Positions 1 through 6,744 of a DNA stretch of 15,612 nucleotides are shown piece after piece (position 1 is the stretch's first letter; every line of letters starts with the position of its first letter). Source of the stretch: Pseudomonadota bacterium. Its GTDB lineage: Bacteria; Pseudomonadota; Alphaproteobacteria; Rhizobiales; Rhizobiaceae. The stretch is from contig JAEWOP010000016.1 in assembly GCA_023399635.1 (NCBI GenBank), forward strand, positions 1-15,612. Reading direction: 5' to 3'. The notes under the pieces are model-generated. The model was not told the DNA's origin, searched no databases, and saw only the letters and a list, made by a program, of their open reading frames with translations. The translations under genes and the position numbers were made by a program.

Positions 1-622
1 CTTCGAGCTTGCCGCCACCTGCGACCTGCGCCGGGAAATGGAAGCCAATGCCGTCATTATAGAGCGCGATACGGCCCTTCAGCTTCGGGTCGAGAAGGTC
101 CTTCCAGGACTTCGGCGCTCCGTTCGGAAACGCCGAAGGGCGGTAGGCCAGCACATAGACGTAGCCATAGGTATTGACGATCGGATAGCCATCGAGACCG
201 ACCGGCTTGGCAAGATCCGTGGCGTTCTTGAGATTGGGCAGGTCCGAGAGGTCTTCGGTGACGCCACGCAGCGCCGACTTCGTGGCATTCGTCGTGGTGT
301 CCCAGTTAATATGGATCGGCGGAACGCGCTTCTGGGCGACGGCGGCCCAGACCTTCGGCTGGATCTCGTTATCCTCGGTCAGGTCGTGGCGCACCGCGAT
401 GCCGGTTGCCTTGGTGAAGCTGTCGGAGACACCTGCCTTCAGCGCATCCACCCAACTGCCGCCCCAGGCGCGAACGATGATTTCGGCTGGTTTTTCCGGC
501 TCCTGCGCAAAGGCGCGGCTGACGCCGAGCGTCGATAGTCCGGCATAAGCGCCGGCTGCGGAGAACGACGCCAGCAACGTGCGACGGCGGAGCTGGGCGG
601 TCAGAAATTTATCATGCGACAT
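1..622 (-). CDS. Spermidine/putrescine-type ABC transporter substrate-binding protein (C-terminus beyond left edge)
   Basis: Periplasmic solute-binding protein of the PotD/PotF-like class (extracellular solute-binding family 1/8 type), feeding the importer whose ATPase lies just upstream. The start at 622 is chosen because AGAGGAG stands 8 bases before the ATG. Reading on gives 207 residues before the window ends, so roughly 40% of the protein is missing. The N-terminus has a twin-arginine signal (LRRRTLL at about residues 11-17, then an Ala/Gly-rich stretch and an AFA|Q cleavage site near residue 39), so export is probably by Tat. The mature part has the typical opening (IIVRAWGGSW) and the later NTYGYVYVLAYR and SWKDLLDPKLKGRIAL segments of periplasmic polyamine-type binders. 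It starts 33 bases after the ATPase gene, in the same operon; permeases presumably follow beyond the edge. The true ligand is unknown: this family also binds opines, other amines and iron complexes. Confidence 0.88.
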   Translation of the reverse strand, partial: MSHDKFLTAQLRRRTLLASFSAAGAYAGLSTLGVSRAFAQEPEKPAEIIVRAWGGSWVDALKAGVSDSFTKATGIAVRHDLTEDNEIQPKVWAAVAQKRVPPIHINWDTTTNATKSALRGVTEDLSDLPNLKNATDLAKPVGLDGYPIVNTYGYVYVLAYRPSAFPNGAPKSWKDLLDPKLKGRIALYNDGIGFHFPAQVAGGGKLE

Positions 623-655
623 TGAACATTCTCCTCTGGTCCGACCTTCTGGGGG

Positions 656-1786
656 TCATTTTTGAAAGATATGCATATCCCGTGCATTCCAGCCCAGTCG
701 AACGTCGTCGCCCGGAGCGAATTGCAGATGTGATTCCGGATCGTGATCGAACACGCGCATTACGACGCCGCCGAGAGCCTGGACCCGAATTTCATAAACC
801 ACGCGCTCGCCTTCGAAAATGCAGTCTTCGACCTTGCCCTCGACCACGGTCGAAAGGCCTTCGAGGCGGCCATTGGTCGAGGCGATGCGAATTTGCTCTG
901 CCCGAACGGCCCCGGCACAGGCCGCGCCGACGGCGAGATTTTCGTCCGAAGCGACCCCGACAAGATTGATGCCCGCCGCCGTGATCGTGACATTGGTTGG
1001 TGTGACTTCGGCAACCTTGCCTTCGATGAAGTTGGTGACGCCGATGAAGTTTGCGACGAAGGCATTCGAGGGCGCGCGATAGGTTTCCACCGGCCGTGCC
1101 TTTTGCTGGATTTCGCCGCCGTTCATCACGATGACCTCGTCTGACACCACCAGTGCCTCGCGCTGGTCGTGAGTAACGTTGATGGTGGTGACGCCGAGTT
1201 CCTTCTGAATACGGCGGAACTCCAACTGCATTTCCTCGCGCAGCTTGCGGTCAAGTGCCGCGAGCGGCTCGTCGAGCAAAAGCAGATCCGGTTCGAACAC
1301 CAGGGCCCGGGCAATGGCGACACGCTGTTGCTGGCCGCCCGAGAGTTCGTTGATGCGGCGGTCACCGTAACCGCCGAGGCGTACGAGGTCGAGATAACGC
1401 TCGACCTTCTCGGGAATGGTGCGGGCATCATGTCGGCGCATCTTCAGGGGAAAGGCGACGTTTTCGGCGGCGGTCATGTGCGGAAAAAGCGCGAGCTTCT
1501 GGAACACCATACCGATCGCGCGCTGGTGTGGTGGCACGGCACTGACCGGCTGCCCGTTGATGAATATTTCGCCGCTGGTCGGGCGATCAAAGCCGGCAAT
1601 CATCCGCAGCAGCGTCGTCTTGCCCGAACCGGAAGGGCCGAGGATGGTCAGGAAGCGGCCCTTGGGGAGATCAAACGAGGCCTGCCTGACGGCGTGAACA
1701 TTGCCGAAGGACATTCCCACGTCCTTGACGGACACTGCGATGAGGTCAGCGGAAGGATCGACCGAACGAAGTGCTGCTGCCCCCAT
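656..1786 (-). CDS. Polyamine-type (PotA-like) ABC transporter ATP-binding protein
   Basis: Cytoplasmic ATPase that powers the left-hand importer; 376 residues, usual for PotA/FbpC-type subunits. Visible motifs are Walker A GPSGSGKT (50-57), Q-loop Gln96, signature LSGGQQQR (148-155), Walker B LLLLDEP (168-174) with ALDR D-loop, and the switch His206. About 130 C-terminal residues form the TOBE-type regulatory region, including a VRAEQIRIA segment. An in-frame ATG at 1819 would add 11 residues, but the ATG at 1786 has a strong AGGAGA 6 bases upstream and is preferred. It is the first gene of the operon, ahead of the binding-protein gene (33-base gap). Transcription probably starts near 1874, from a promoter overlapped by a palindromic operator. 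Confidence 0.93.
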   Translation of the reverse strand: MGAAALRSVDPSADLIAVSVKDVGMSFGNVHAVRQASFDLPKGRFLTILGPSGSGKTTLLRMIAGFDRPTSGEIFINGQPVSAVPPHQRAIGMVFQKLALFPHMTAAENVAFPLKMRRHDARTIPEKVERYLDLVRLGGYGDRRINELSGGQQQRVAIARALVFEPDLLLLDEPLAALDRKLREEMQLEFRRIQKELGVTTINVTHDQREALVVSDEVIVMNGGEIQQKARPVETYRAPSNAFVANFIGVTNFIEGKVAEVTPTNVTITAAGINLVGVASDENLAVGAACAGAVRAEQIRIASTNGRLEGLSTVVEGKVEDCIFEGERVVYEIRVQALGGVVMRVFDHDPESHLQFAPGDDVRLGWNARDMHIFQK

Positions 1787-1866
1787 GAGATTTCTCCTGT
1801 CGCGCTTTGATGGCGGCAAATCCCCTCAAAGGTACCTGTGCGCCTCCAGCGGTATGTCTCCGCCGA

Positions 1867-1909
1867 GTTATATGTACTTGTATATACATATACGTACAAC
1901 CATCGTCAA
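1867..1909 (-). promoter_or_regulatory. Sigma70-like promoter overlapped by a 34-bp palindromic operator, for the left ABC operon
   Basis: Read on the minus strand, TTGACG (1909-1904) and TATATA (1886-1881) are separated by exactly 17 bases, a good -35/-10 pair firing toward the ATPase gene at 1786. An imperfect palindrome at 1867-1900 matches its own reverse complement at 26 of 34 positions, with a perfect TGTATATACA core at 1879-1888, and it covers the spacer and the -10. A bound protein would block RNA polymerase, so repression is inferred. The sequence TACTTGTATATACATAT (1875-1891) recurs with 13/17 identity at 2898-2914 and at 5402-5418, the latter before the GntR gene, which makes that regulator the likely ligand. 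The rest of the gap 1787-2080 shows no gene. Confidence 0.6.
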
Positions 1910-2080
1910 TCGAATTTGCGTAATTTTTCGCCTGAAATTTTGTTGCGCAATATTTGTGCAGGTGCGGAAATGTTTAGCGGTCAACTCTGCAACTTTGTTT
2001 CTCATCGCGTCGAATGACAAGCGCCGAAGACCTCTATTCGGTACTATTTCTCATTCGGTCTAATGCGAAGTTTATCGACG

Positions 2081-2848
2081 TCAGATCGAGGCCAGATAGC
2101 CGCCGTCCACCGGAATGCAGTGGCCTGTAATATAGGCGGCCGCATCGCTGCAGAGGAAAACAGCAACGCCGCCAATGTCGCTCTCCTTGCCGAAGCGCCG
2201 TTGCGGGATCTTCTCCAGCATCCGCGACTGCCAATCGTCATTTTCATAGAAAATCTCCGTCATGGCTGTGCGAAAATATCCCGGGGCAATGGCGTTTACC
2301 CGGATGTCATGCGCCGCCCATTCACTCGCAAGAGCATGGGTTATGCCGAGCAGGCCGGACTTCGAGGCGCCGTAAGGGGCGGCCGTTGGGATGCCGACAT
2401 AAGATGTCAGCGAGCAGAGGTTGACGATCACGCCCCCGCCTGTTTCGGCCATGATGCGGCCGGCTGCCTGCGCGCAGAAGAATGCGCCCTTCAGGTTTGT
2501 CGACAGGATCGACTCCCAGAGTGCTTCGTCAACATCGAACGAAGCGCGGACGTTTTCGAAGCCAGCGTTGTTGATGAGGATGTCGAGACCACCAAGTTTG
2601 TCGGCAGCTTCCTTCGTCACGCGAGCGCATTCCTTGACGTCGCGAACGTCCTGGGTAAGCGCCACGCAGCGTCGGCCCAGATTACCGATGCGTGAATGCG
2701 TTTCCGAGAGCGCCTCGATCGTGCGCGCCGTGATGGCAATATCGGCGCCCGCCTGCGCGAGGGCGACCGCAATGGCCTGGCCGATGCCGCGACTTGCGCC
2801 GGTCACGAGCGCGCGGCGGCCGGAGAGGTCGAAATTCGGCTGTGTCAT
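2081..2848 (-). CDS. SDR family NAD(P)-dependent oxidoreductase
   Basis: Classical short-chain dehydrogenase/reductase of 255 residues, the normal length, acting in the cytoplasm to interconvert a hydroxyl and a keto group. It has the cofactor loop TGASRGIG (16-23), NNAG (93-96), Asn118, and the catalytic Ser146, Tyr159 and Lys163 (YGASK). The C-terminal GHCIPVDGGY is the standard end of the family. Arg42 after the second strand (ITAR) would favour NADP(H), an inference. The ribosome site is modest (AAGGG about 9 bases before the ATG). The gene is divergent from the HisC-like aminotransferase, sharing a 125-bp gap with an operator-like site. It lies about 295 bases upstream of the ABC operon in the same direction, so some read-through is possible. 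Closest look is glucose/gluconate 5-dehydrogenase or 3-oxoacyl-ACP reductase-like enzymes; the substrate cannot be told. Confidence 0.9.
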   Translation of the reverse strand: MTQPNFDLSGRRALVTGASRGIGQAIAVALAQAGADIAITARTIEALSETHSRIGNLGRRCVALTQDVRDVKECARVTKEAADKLGGLDILINNAGFENVRASFDVDEALWESILSTNLKGAFFCAQAAGRIMAETGGGVIVNLCSLTSYVGIPTAAPYGASKSGLLGITHALASEWAAHDIRVNAIAPGYFRTAMTEIFYENDDWQSRMLEKIPQRRFGKESDIGGVAVFLCSDAAAYITGHCIPVDGGYLASI

Positions 2849-2897
2849 GGCGGCACCCTTTATTTATTCAACCTGTCGATGACATCATTTTCGTCAT

Positions 2898-2914
2898 AAA
2901 ATGTCTATACATAT
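2898..2914. promoter_or_regulatory. Operator-like site in the SDR/aminotransferase divergent promoter region
   Basis: AAAATGTCTATACATAT matches the site before the left ABC operon at 13 of 17 positions, and its core TGTCTATACATA matches TGTATATACATA at 11 of 12. It lies 50 bases from the SDR start and 60 bases from the aminotransferase start, well placed to control both divergent genes. A binding role is inferred from recurrence and position. I could not assign confident -35/-10 boxes for either gene. Confidence 0.45.
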
Positions 2915-2973
2915 TTACGGATAAGATTTGCCGGTTTATCACTGGCCCATCCGCATCTCATGGAGACTGCAAA

Positions 2974-4083
2974 ATGGAAAAGCCTTCAAGCCCCATCCGC
3001 GACGAAATCCGCGCGATTGCCCCTTACAATGCAGGTCTGACGATTGAAGAAGTGCGGGCAAAATACGACGTCGCCGCCATCGCGAAACTGGGCTCCAACG
3101 AGAACCCGCTCGGGCCATCACCTGCGCTGCGTCACCTTTTTCCCGATATCGGCGAACTGGCACGTCTCTATCCCGATCCGCAGGGGCGGGCCTTGTGCAG
3201 CCAGCTTGCCGCCCGGTTTGGCGTGGATGACAGTCAGGTAATCCTTGGCAATGGCTCGGAAGACCTCATTGCCGTTATCTGCCGCTCCGTTGTTCGTCAG
3301 GGCGATACGGTTGCTACGCTCTATCCTTCTTTCCCGCTGCATGAAGACTACACCACGCTGATGGGCGGTGTGATTGACCGTGTGACTGTGAAGTCAGATT
3401 TAACGATCGATATCGATGCGTTGCTGGTGGCTATTGCGCGCAAGCCGCGCATGCTGATTTTCTCGAACCCGATGAACCCCGTGGGTTCATGGCTGACGCC
3501 GACTGAACTCGAAAAGGTAATCGCTGCGCTCGACAAGGATACAATCGTCGTGATTGACGAGGCCTATGCAGAATATGCGGCCGGCGAGGACTATCCCTCG
3601 GCCGCCGATATGCTGCGGGATGCCAGGGTGAACTGGGTAGTCCTACGAACGTTCTCCAAAGCCTTCGGCCTTGCGGGTCTACGCATCGGTTATGGCGTCG
3701 TCAGTAGCGGCGAGCTCTGCAATTTTCTCAACCGCGCCCGAACGCCCTTTAACACCAACGCCATTGCGCAGGCTTCGGCCGTTGCTGCTCTCAACGATGA
3801 TGCGCATCTGCGGAAATCCGTCGAACTGGCTCTTGTGGAGCGTGCGCGTATCGCAGGCGAAATCAAATCGTTGGGTTACCGGATGGCGCCGTCGAAATGC
3901 AATTTCCTCTTCATCGATGTCGGGGTCAGCGCTGTGCATGTGGCCGAAAGTCTGCTCAGCCTTGGTGTCATCGTGAAACCATGGAAACAAACGGGCTTCG
4001 AGACCTTCATTCGTGTCAGCATCGGCTCTCGCGAGGAGAATGATCACTTTCTCCGCGCCTTCAACCAAATCATGGTAGGTTAA
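2974..4083 (+). CDS. hisC: HisC-like histidinol-phosphate/aromatic aminotransferase (class I/II PLP enzyme)
   Basis: PLP-dependent fold-type I aminotransferase, 369 residues, usual for HisC. Visible elements are SNENPLGPSP (41-50), which contacts substrate, the substrate/PLP loop FSNPMNPVG (163-171, with Asn165 and Asn168), Asp195 in VIDEAYAEY binding the pyridine nitrogen, the Schiff-base Lys229 in TFSKAFGLAGLRIGY, Arg237, and a C-terminal FIRVSIGS segment with the carboxylate-binding Arg. An open frame extends back to 2794, but the ATG at 2974 has GGAG 8 bases upstream and begins the family sequence. It is not among histidine biosynthesis genes: its neighbours are a divergent SDR and catabolic transport operons. 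It may therefore serve as a paralogue in amino-acid breakdown, or on another phosphorylated or aromatic substrate. The symbol denotes the family, not a proven role. Confidence 0.88.
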   Translation: MEKPSSPIRDEIRAIAPYNAGLTIEEVRAKYDVAAIAKLGSNENPLGPSPALRHLFPDIGELARLYPDPQGRALCSQLAARFGVDDSQVILGNGSEDLIAVICRSVVRQGDTVATLYPSFPLHEDYTTLMGGVIDRVTVKSDLTIDIDALLVAIARKPRMLIFSNPMNPVGSWLTPTELEKVIAALDKDTIVVIDEAYAEYAAGEDYPSAADMLRDARVNWVVLRTFSKAFGLAGLRIGYGVVSSGELCNFLNRARTPFNTNAIAQASAVAALNDDAHLRKSVELALVERARIAGEIKSLGYRMAPSKCNFLFIDVGVSAVHVAESLLSLGVIVKPWKQTGFETFIRVSIGSREENDHFLRAFNQIMVG

Positions 4084-4185
4084 GGTTGGTACTTCGTAGG
4101 CCGTCGATCTCAGTTTGTTGAGCAAGTAGTCCTCTCGACGACGCCTTTCGGCTGCTACCATGTGACCTCTTTTCGACCTTTCTTA

Positions 4186-4218
4186 GCGCCGCTAGGCCAA
4201 CATCCGCCTAGCGGGCGC
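4186..4218. repeat. GC-rich stem-loop (12-bp stem) downstream of the hisC-like gene
   Basis: GCGCCGCTAGGC (4186-4197) and GCCTAGCGGGCGC (4206-4218) are inverted repeats pairing over 12 bases with one bulged G, around an 8-base loop CAACATCC. It lies about 100 bases after the aminotransferase stop and before the Fic remnant. No T-run follows on either strand, so it is not a standard intrinsic terminator. It may be a dispersed palindromic repeat unit or a leftover end of an inserted element. The surrounding 4084-4251 shows no recognisable gene. Confidence 0.5.
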
Positions 4219-4251
4219 AATAGGCCCTGTTCAGAAACGATCCTCGACGCT

Positions 4252-4536
4252 CAGCGGGCGACGCTTGTGCGGGTAGATTTCTTCATTCAGAAAGCAAAGT
4301 TCTATGATCGTTTTCGAGGCCAGTTGAACGAGCGACAGGAAAAAGTAGTCGCCCGCATCTTCAAGGAAGGTACGGCAGGCTTCAAGGGGGGGTTAAGTGC
4401 CGAAAACTACATTTCGATCACAGACACATCCCGCGCTACAGCAACACGTGACCTCCAGCAGCTCGTTGAGACCGGTGCACTGACGCGTACGGGTGAACGT
4501 CGATATACCCGGTACTGGCTGTCATTGCAGAAATAA
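4252..4536 (+). pseudogene. C-terminal remnant of a Fic family protein (winged-helix part only)
   Basis: About 94 residues resembling the end of chromosomal Fic proteins: QKAKFYDRFRGQLNERQEKV, then a winged-helix region with FKGGLSAENYISITDTSRAT and RDLQQLVETGALTRTGERRYTRYWL. These are typical of the DNA-binding-like C-terminal domain of about 370-residue Fic/DOC adenylyltransferases. The Fic core (HPFxxGNGR) is absent: upstream in the same frame there is only unrelated sequence back to the aminotransferase stop. A GTG at 4162 could open a 124-residue frame, but its first ~30 residues do not look like this family and I see no good ribosome site, so I call it a degraded gene. Remote alternative: a small expressed winged-helix protein. 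Recognition is from memory of the family, not a search. Confidence 0.65.
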
Positions 4537-4607
4537 ATTGCTGCTAGTCTAATGAACTCCACCAATGTGATAATGATTGTTCGATTCCGCTAAAAAGCAA
4601 AAGCTGG

Positions 4608-5357
4608 TCAGGAAAAGTTCTCCAGTACTGCCAGGAAGGTATGGCGATCGCCTTGGCCTTCGGTCAGCCTTACCCGCCCCTCGATATCGGCGAGGTGATG
4701 GTCCATCAACTGCTGTGCCTTCGCCAGGTCTTTCGCCTTCAGCGCAGTGACGATCATGCGGTGGTGGTCGGCGCCGCAGTCGTCCTTCTTGTCTTCTTCA
4801 TAGAGCGCCATGACGAGGGACAGGCGCGCGACAATCTTGGAGAGCATTTCGGTCATGACGGCATTTCCGCCAAGCTCCGCCAGGACGATATGAAATTTCC
4901 CGGAAAGCACCGTCTTCGACTTTTCGTCGCCGTGATGGTGAATATGCTCTTCCTCATCGGTCAGTTTTTCCAGTGCATCGAGTTGTTCGCTGGTGGCGCG
5001 GGCCATCACAAGGTCGAGGATCGCGTGTTCGATCTTGCGGCGTGCCTCGAATAGAGCCTTGGCTTCTTCGATGCCCGGTTCTGCGACGAAAGTGCCGCGG
5101 TTGCGCTTGCGCTCCAGCAGATGATCGCTTTCCAGCACGCCGAGCGCGCCACGAACCACGGTGCGGCTGACGCCGAAATGGTCGGCAATGGCATCTTCGA
5201 GGATCTTTGTGCCGGGTTTCAGAGCGCCTTCGCCGATGGCAGTGGCAAGCGTCGTGCGAATGCGCTCGGAGACGTCGTCATTGGCATTTTCTGCCGCTTC
5301 GGCGGTGCTCGGCGCCTTGGGGGCAGATCGCGGGGTCTGCCGACGGGTCTTCTTCAT
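4608..5357 (-). CDS. GntR family (FadR/FCD subfamily) transcriptional regulator
   Basis: DNA-binding regulator, 249 residues. A basic N-terminal extension (about 1-28) precedes the winged helix (29-93; recognition region EDAIADHFGVSRTVVRGALGVLE, then the wing RNRGTFVAEP). An all-helical FCD ligand domain follows (about 97-230), whose His156, His198/199 and His220/221 are placed like the metal-binding histidines of this class. Ligands are usually small carboxylates or sugar acids. The frame is open much further upstream, but the ATG at 5357 has GGAG 6 bases before it, while the ATG at 5375 has none. It is last in the amino-acid transporter/isomerase gene order, separated from the isomerase by 154 bases holding a large hairpin and an operator-like site, so autoregulation is likely. 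It is the best candidate for the protein binding the sites at 1867-1900, 2898-2914 and 5402-5418 (inference). Confidence 0.92.
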   Translation of the reverse strand: MKKTRRQTPRSAPKAPSTAEAAENANDDVSERIRTTLATAIGEGALKPGTKILEDAIADHFGVSRTVVRGALGVLESDHLLERKRNRGTFVAEPGIEEAKALFEARRKIEHAILDLVMARATSEQLDALEKLTDEEEHIHHHGDEKSKTVLSGKFHIVLAELGGNAVMTEMLSKIVARLSLVMALYEEDKKDDCGADHHRMIVTALKAKDLAKAQQLMDHHLADIEGRVRLTEGQGDRHTFLAVLENFS

Positions 5358-5401
5358 GTCCTGCTCCGCATGCATTCGAGCGGTCGGTCGCTCGATCTGA
5401 T

Positions 5402-5440
5402 TACATCCATACACATATTGTTGCGTACATTGATACGCGC
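5402..5440 (-). promoter_or_regulatory. Putative autoregulatory operator region upstream of the GntR gene
   Basis: TACATCCATACACATAT (5402-5418) matches the left ABC operon site at 13 of 17 positions. Next to it GCGTA and TACGC arms flank six bases (about 5423-5438), a second small inverted repeat. Both lie 45-85 bases before the GntR start, where an autoregulatory site is expected. No convincing -35/-10 pair was assigned. Confidence 0.4.
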
Positions 5441-5469
5441 TGGAAATCCACTTGATCTTGGGTCTTGCA

Positions 5470-5499
5470 CGATGACGGCAGAGATCTCTACCGTCATCG
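5470..5499. repeat. 30-bp near-perfect inverted repeat between isomerase and GntR genes
   Basis: CGATGACGG (5470-5478) and CCGTCATCG (5491-5499) are perfect complements, and the centre AGAGATCTCT (5480-5489) is itself a perfect palindrome. Only one position pair (5479/5490) of the 30 bases fails to match. It starts 12 bases past the isomerase stop, in the direction of transcription. In RNA it would fold into a very stable hairpin with almost no loop, but no U-run follows, so it is not a textbook terminator. Possible roles are mRNA 3'-end protection, attenuation before the GntR gene, or a protein-binding site. Confidence 0.7.
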
Positions 5500-5511
5500 C
5501 GTGGTTCGAAA

Positions 5512-6642
5512 TCAGGCTGCCTGCCGTTTTGCCACGGATGCGGAAAGATCGATGCCATTATCGGCGCAGACTGTCTCGATATGCTTGGCCGAATTGCGGA
5601 TGAAGATGATGGCCGCGTCGAAGCCATAGGCCTGCTTTTCATAGGACGGGTAGCCGTAGTTGGTCGCCTCATAGGTCTCCCAATCCGGGATCTCGCCAGC
5701 AGCAACACGCTTTTCAAAGGCGCTGATGAGCGAGAGATAGGCGTCGAGCTCTTCGGCATCGAGGTCCGGGTGCGCAGCGCGCCACGCAGGGTCGTCAATC
5801 TCGATGCACTGACGTGGATTGGCCTTGCGCGGCTTGTCTTCGACCGAGGCGGCAACTTCCAATGAGAGATTGAGATCCGGGTTCGCCGCGGCCAGGATTG
5901 GAACGATCGTGGCAAACTCCACGATCCCGTGACCGACGGGGCGGGTCTGGAAATCGAGGCCGCCCGGAGCGCGGCCCACATAGGCGTCTTTGATATGGGT
6001 CTGGCGAACGTATGGCGCGACGCGTCTTGCAGCGTAAACCGGATGTTCCCCGCGCTGCAGGCCGTTGGCCGTGTCGAAGACAACGCCCATGCAATCCTCG
6101 CCGACCTTTTCGATCAGCCTGAGGATTTCGAAGGACGTAATCTCGTCATGGGTTTCCATATTGAGATGGACACCATTGGCGCGCGCTACGGGAGCAAGTT
6201 TCAGCAGGACCTTTTCGATGGCCAGCAGCTGCTCGTTCCAGGTGACGTCGGTGCGAAAGCGGTCGTTTGCCAGCCTGCCACGATACTCCGATTTGAAATT
6301 GCCCGGCGAGATCCACAATTCGCGGCAGCCGATGGAGGCGCTTGCCTCGATCATGCGGGTAAAGCCCAGAATGACGTCGCCATCGCCGATCGCACGGAAC
6401 TCCGGAGCCTCGGCACTGCAATAGGGATTGATCTTGCCGACGCCACTTTCGAGGTAGAGCCCCAGTTCATCGGCTTTCTCGCGGATGTCGCGAAGGGCTC
6501 CCTTGTCGAGCGTCGGGCTCATGTCGAGAACTGTCGGGAAGAACAGGCCCGCAAGGCCAAGCTCCTTGACAAGGTCAAGGCTTGCGAGCGATCCGCGTTT
6601 CACGAACTCGGGAAGCTTCTGGCTATCGATACCCAGTCTCAT
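5512..6642 (-). CDS. Sugar phosphate isomerase/epimerase family protein (AP endonuclease 2-type TIM barrel)
   Basis: Cytoplasmic metal-dependent TIM-barrel enzyme of the xylose isomerase-like/AP_endonuc_2 superfamily, expected to isomerise or epimerise a sugar, keto-sugar or inositol derivative. The metal-ligand set is visible: Glu163 (NMETHDE), Asp190 (VVFDTANG), His216 (THIKD) and Glu262 (LSLEV), with His239 in a GHG loop. At 376 residues it is longer than the usual 270-300. The extra C-terminal part (about 285-376; EATNYGYPSYEKQAYGFDAA) was not recognised as a separate domain. The start has AAGGAGAG 7 bases upstream. It follows the permease after 102 bases and precedes the GntR gene, so it probably acts on the compound imported by this operon or on the GntR ligand. 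The exact substrate cannot be read. Confidence 0.85.
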   Translation of the reverse strand: MRLGIDSQKLPEFVKRGSLASLDLVKELGLAGLFFPTVLDMSPTLDKGALRDIREKADELGLYLESGVGKINPYCSAEAPEFRAIGDGDVILGFTRMIEASASIGCRELWISPGNFKSEYRGRLANDRFRTDVTWNEQLLAIEKVLLKLAPVARANGVHLNMETHDEITSFEILRLIEKVGEDCMGVVFDTANGLQRGEHPVYAARRVAPYVRQTHIKDAYVGRAPGGLDFQTRPVGHGIVEFATIVPILAAANPDLNLSLEVAASVEDKPRKANPRQCIEIDDPAWRAAHPDLDAEELDAYLSLISAFEKRVAAGEIPDWETYEATNYGYPSYEKQAYGFDAAIIFIRNSAKHIETVCADNGIDLSASVAKRQAA

Positions 6643-6744
6643 AATGGTCTCTCCTTGATGTTGCCTGATGGCATGCGCTGCAGTGGCGATCCCTTGGTTG
6701 GTTGATTTTCTGGCGTCATTGACTGTGCGCCGGCGCCCCCAAGC

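Noticed and set aside
1169..1810. Long plus-strand frames opposite the ATPase gene, and similar frames opposite other genes
   Set aside because: They are shadows of GC-rich coding DNA, without family motifs or ribosome sites.
1947..1962. Possible sigma54 promoter on the minus strand (CTGCACAAATATTGC)
   Set aside because: The -24 GG reads TG, so an invariant base is missing; a better sigma70 pair lies at 1881-1909.
2794..2973. N-terminal extension of the aminotransferase back to 2794
   Set aside because: It overlaps the SDR start region, has no family similarity, and the ATG at 2974 has its own ribosome site.
4186..4218. Stem-loop as an integron attC site
   Set aside because: No GTTRRRY core or matching second-arm core is seen, and no integrase or cassette series is present.
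5358..6083. Open frame fused upstream to the GntR gene (total 491 residues)
   Set aside because: The upstream part is the antisense-frame shadow of the isomerase gene; the family sequence and ribosome site begin at 5357.
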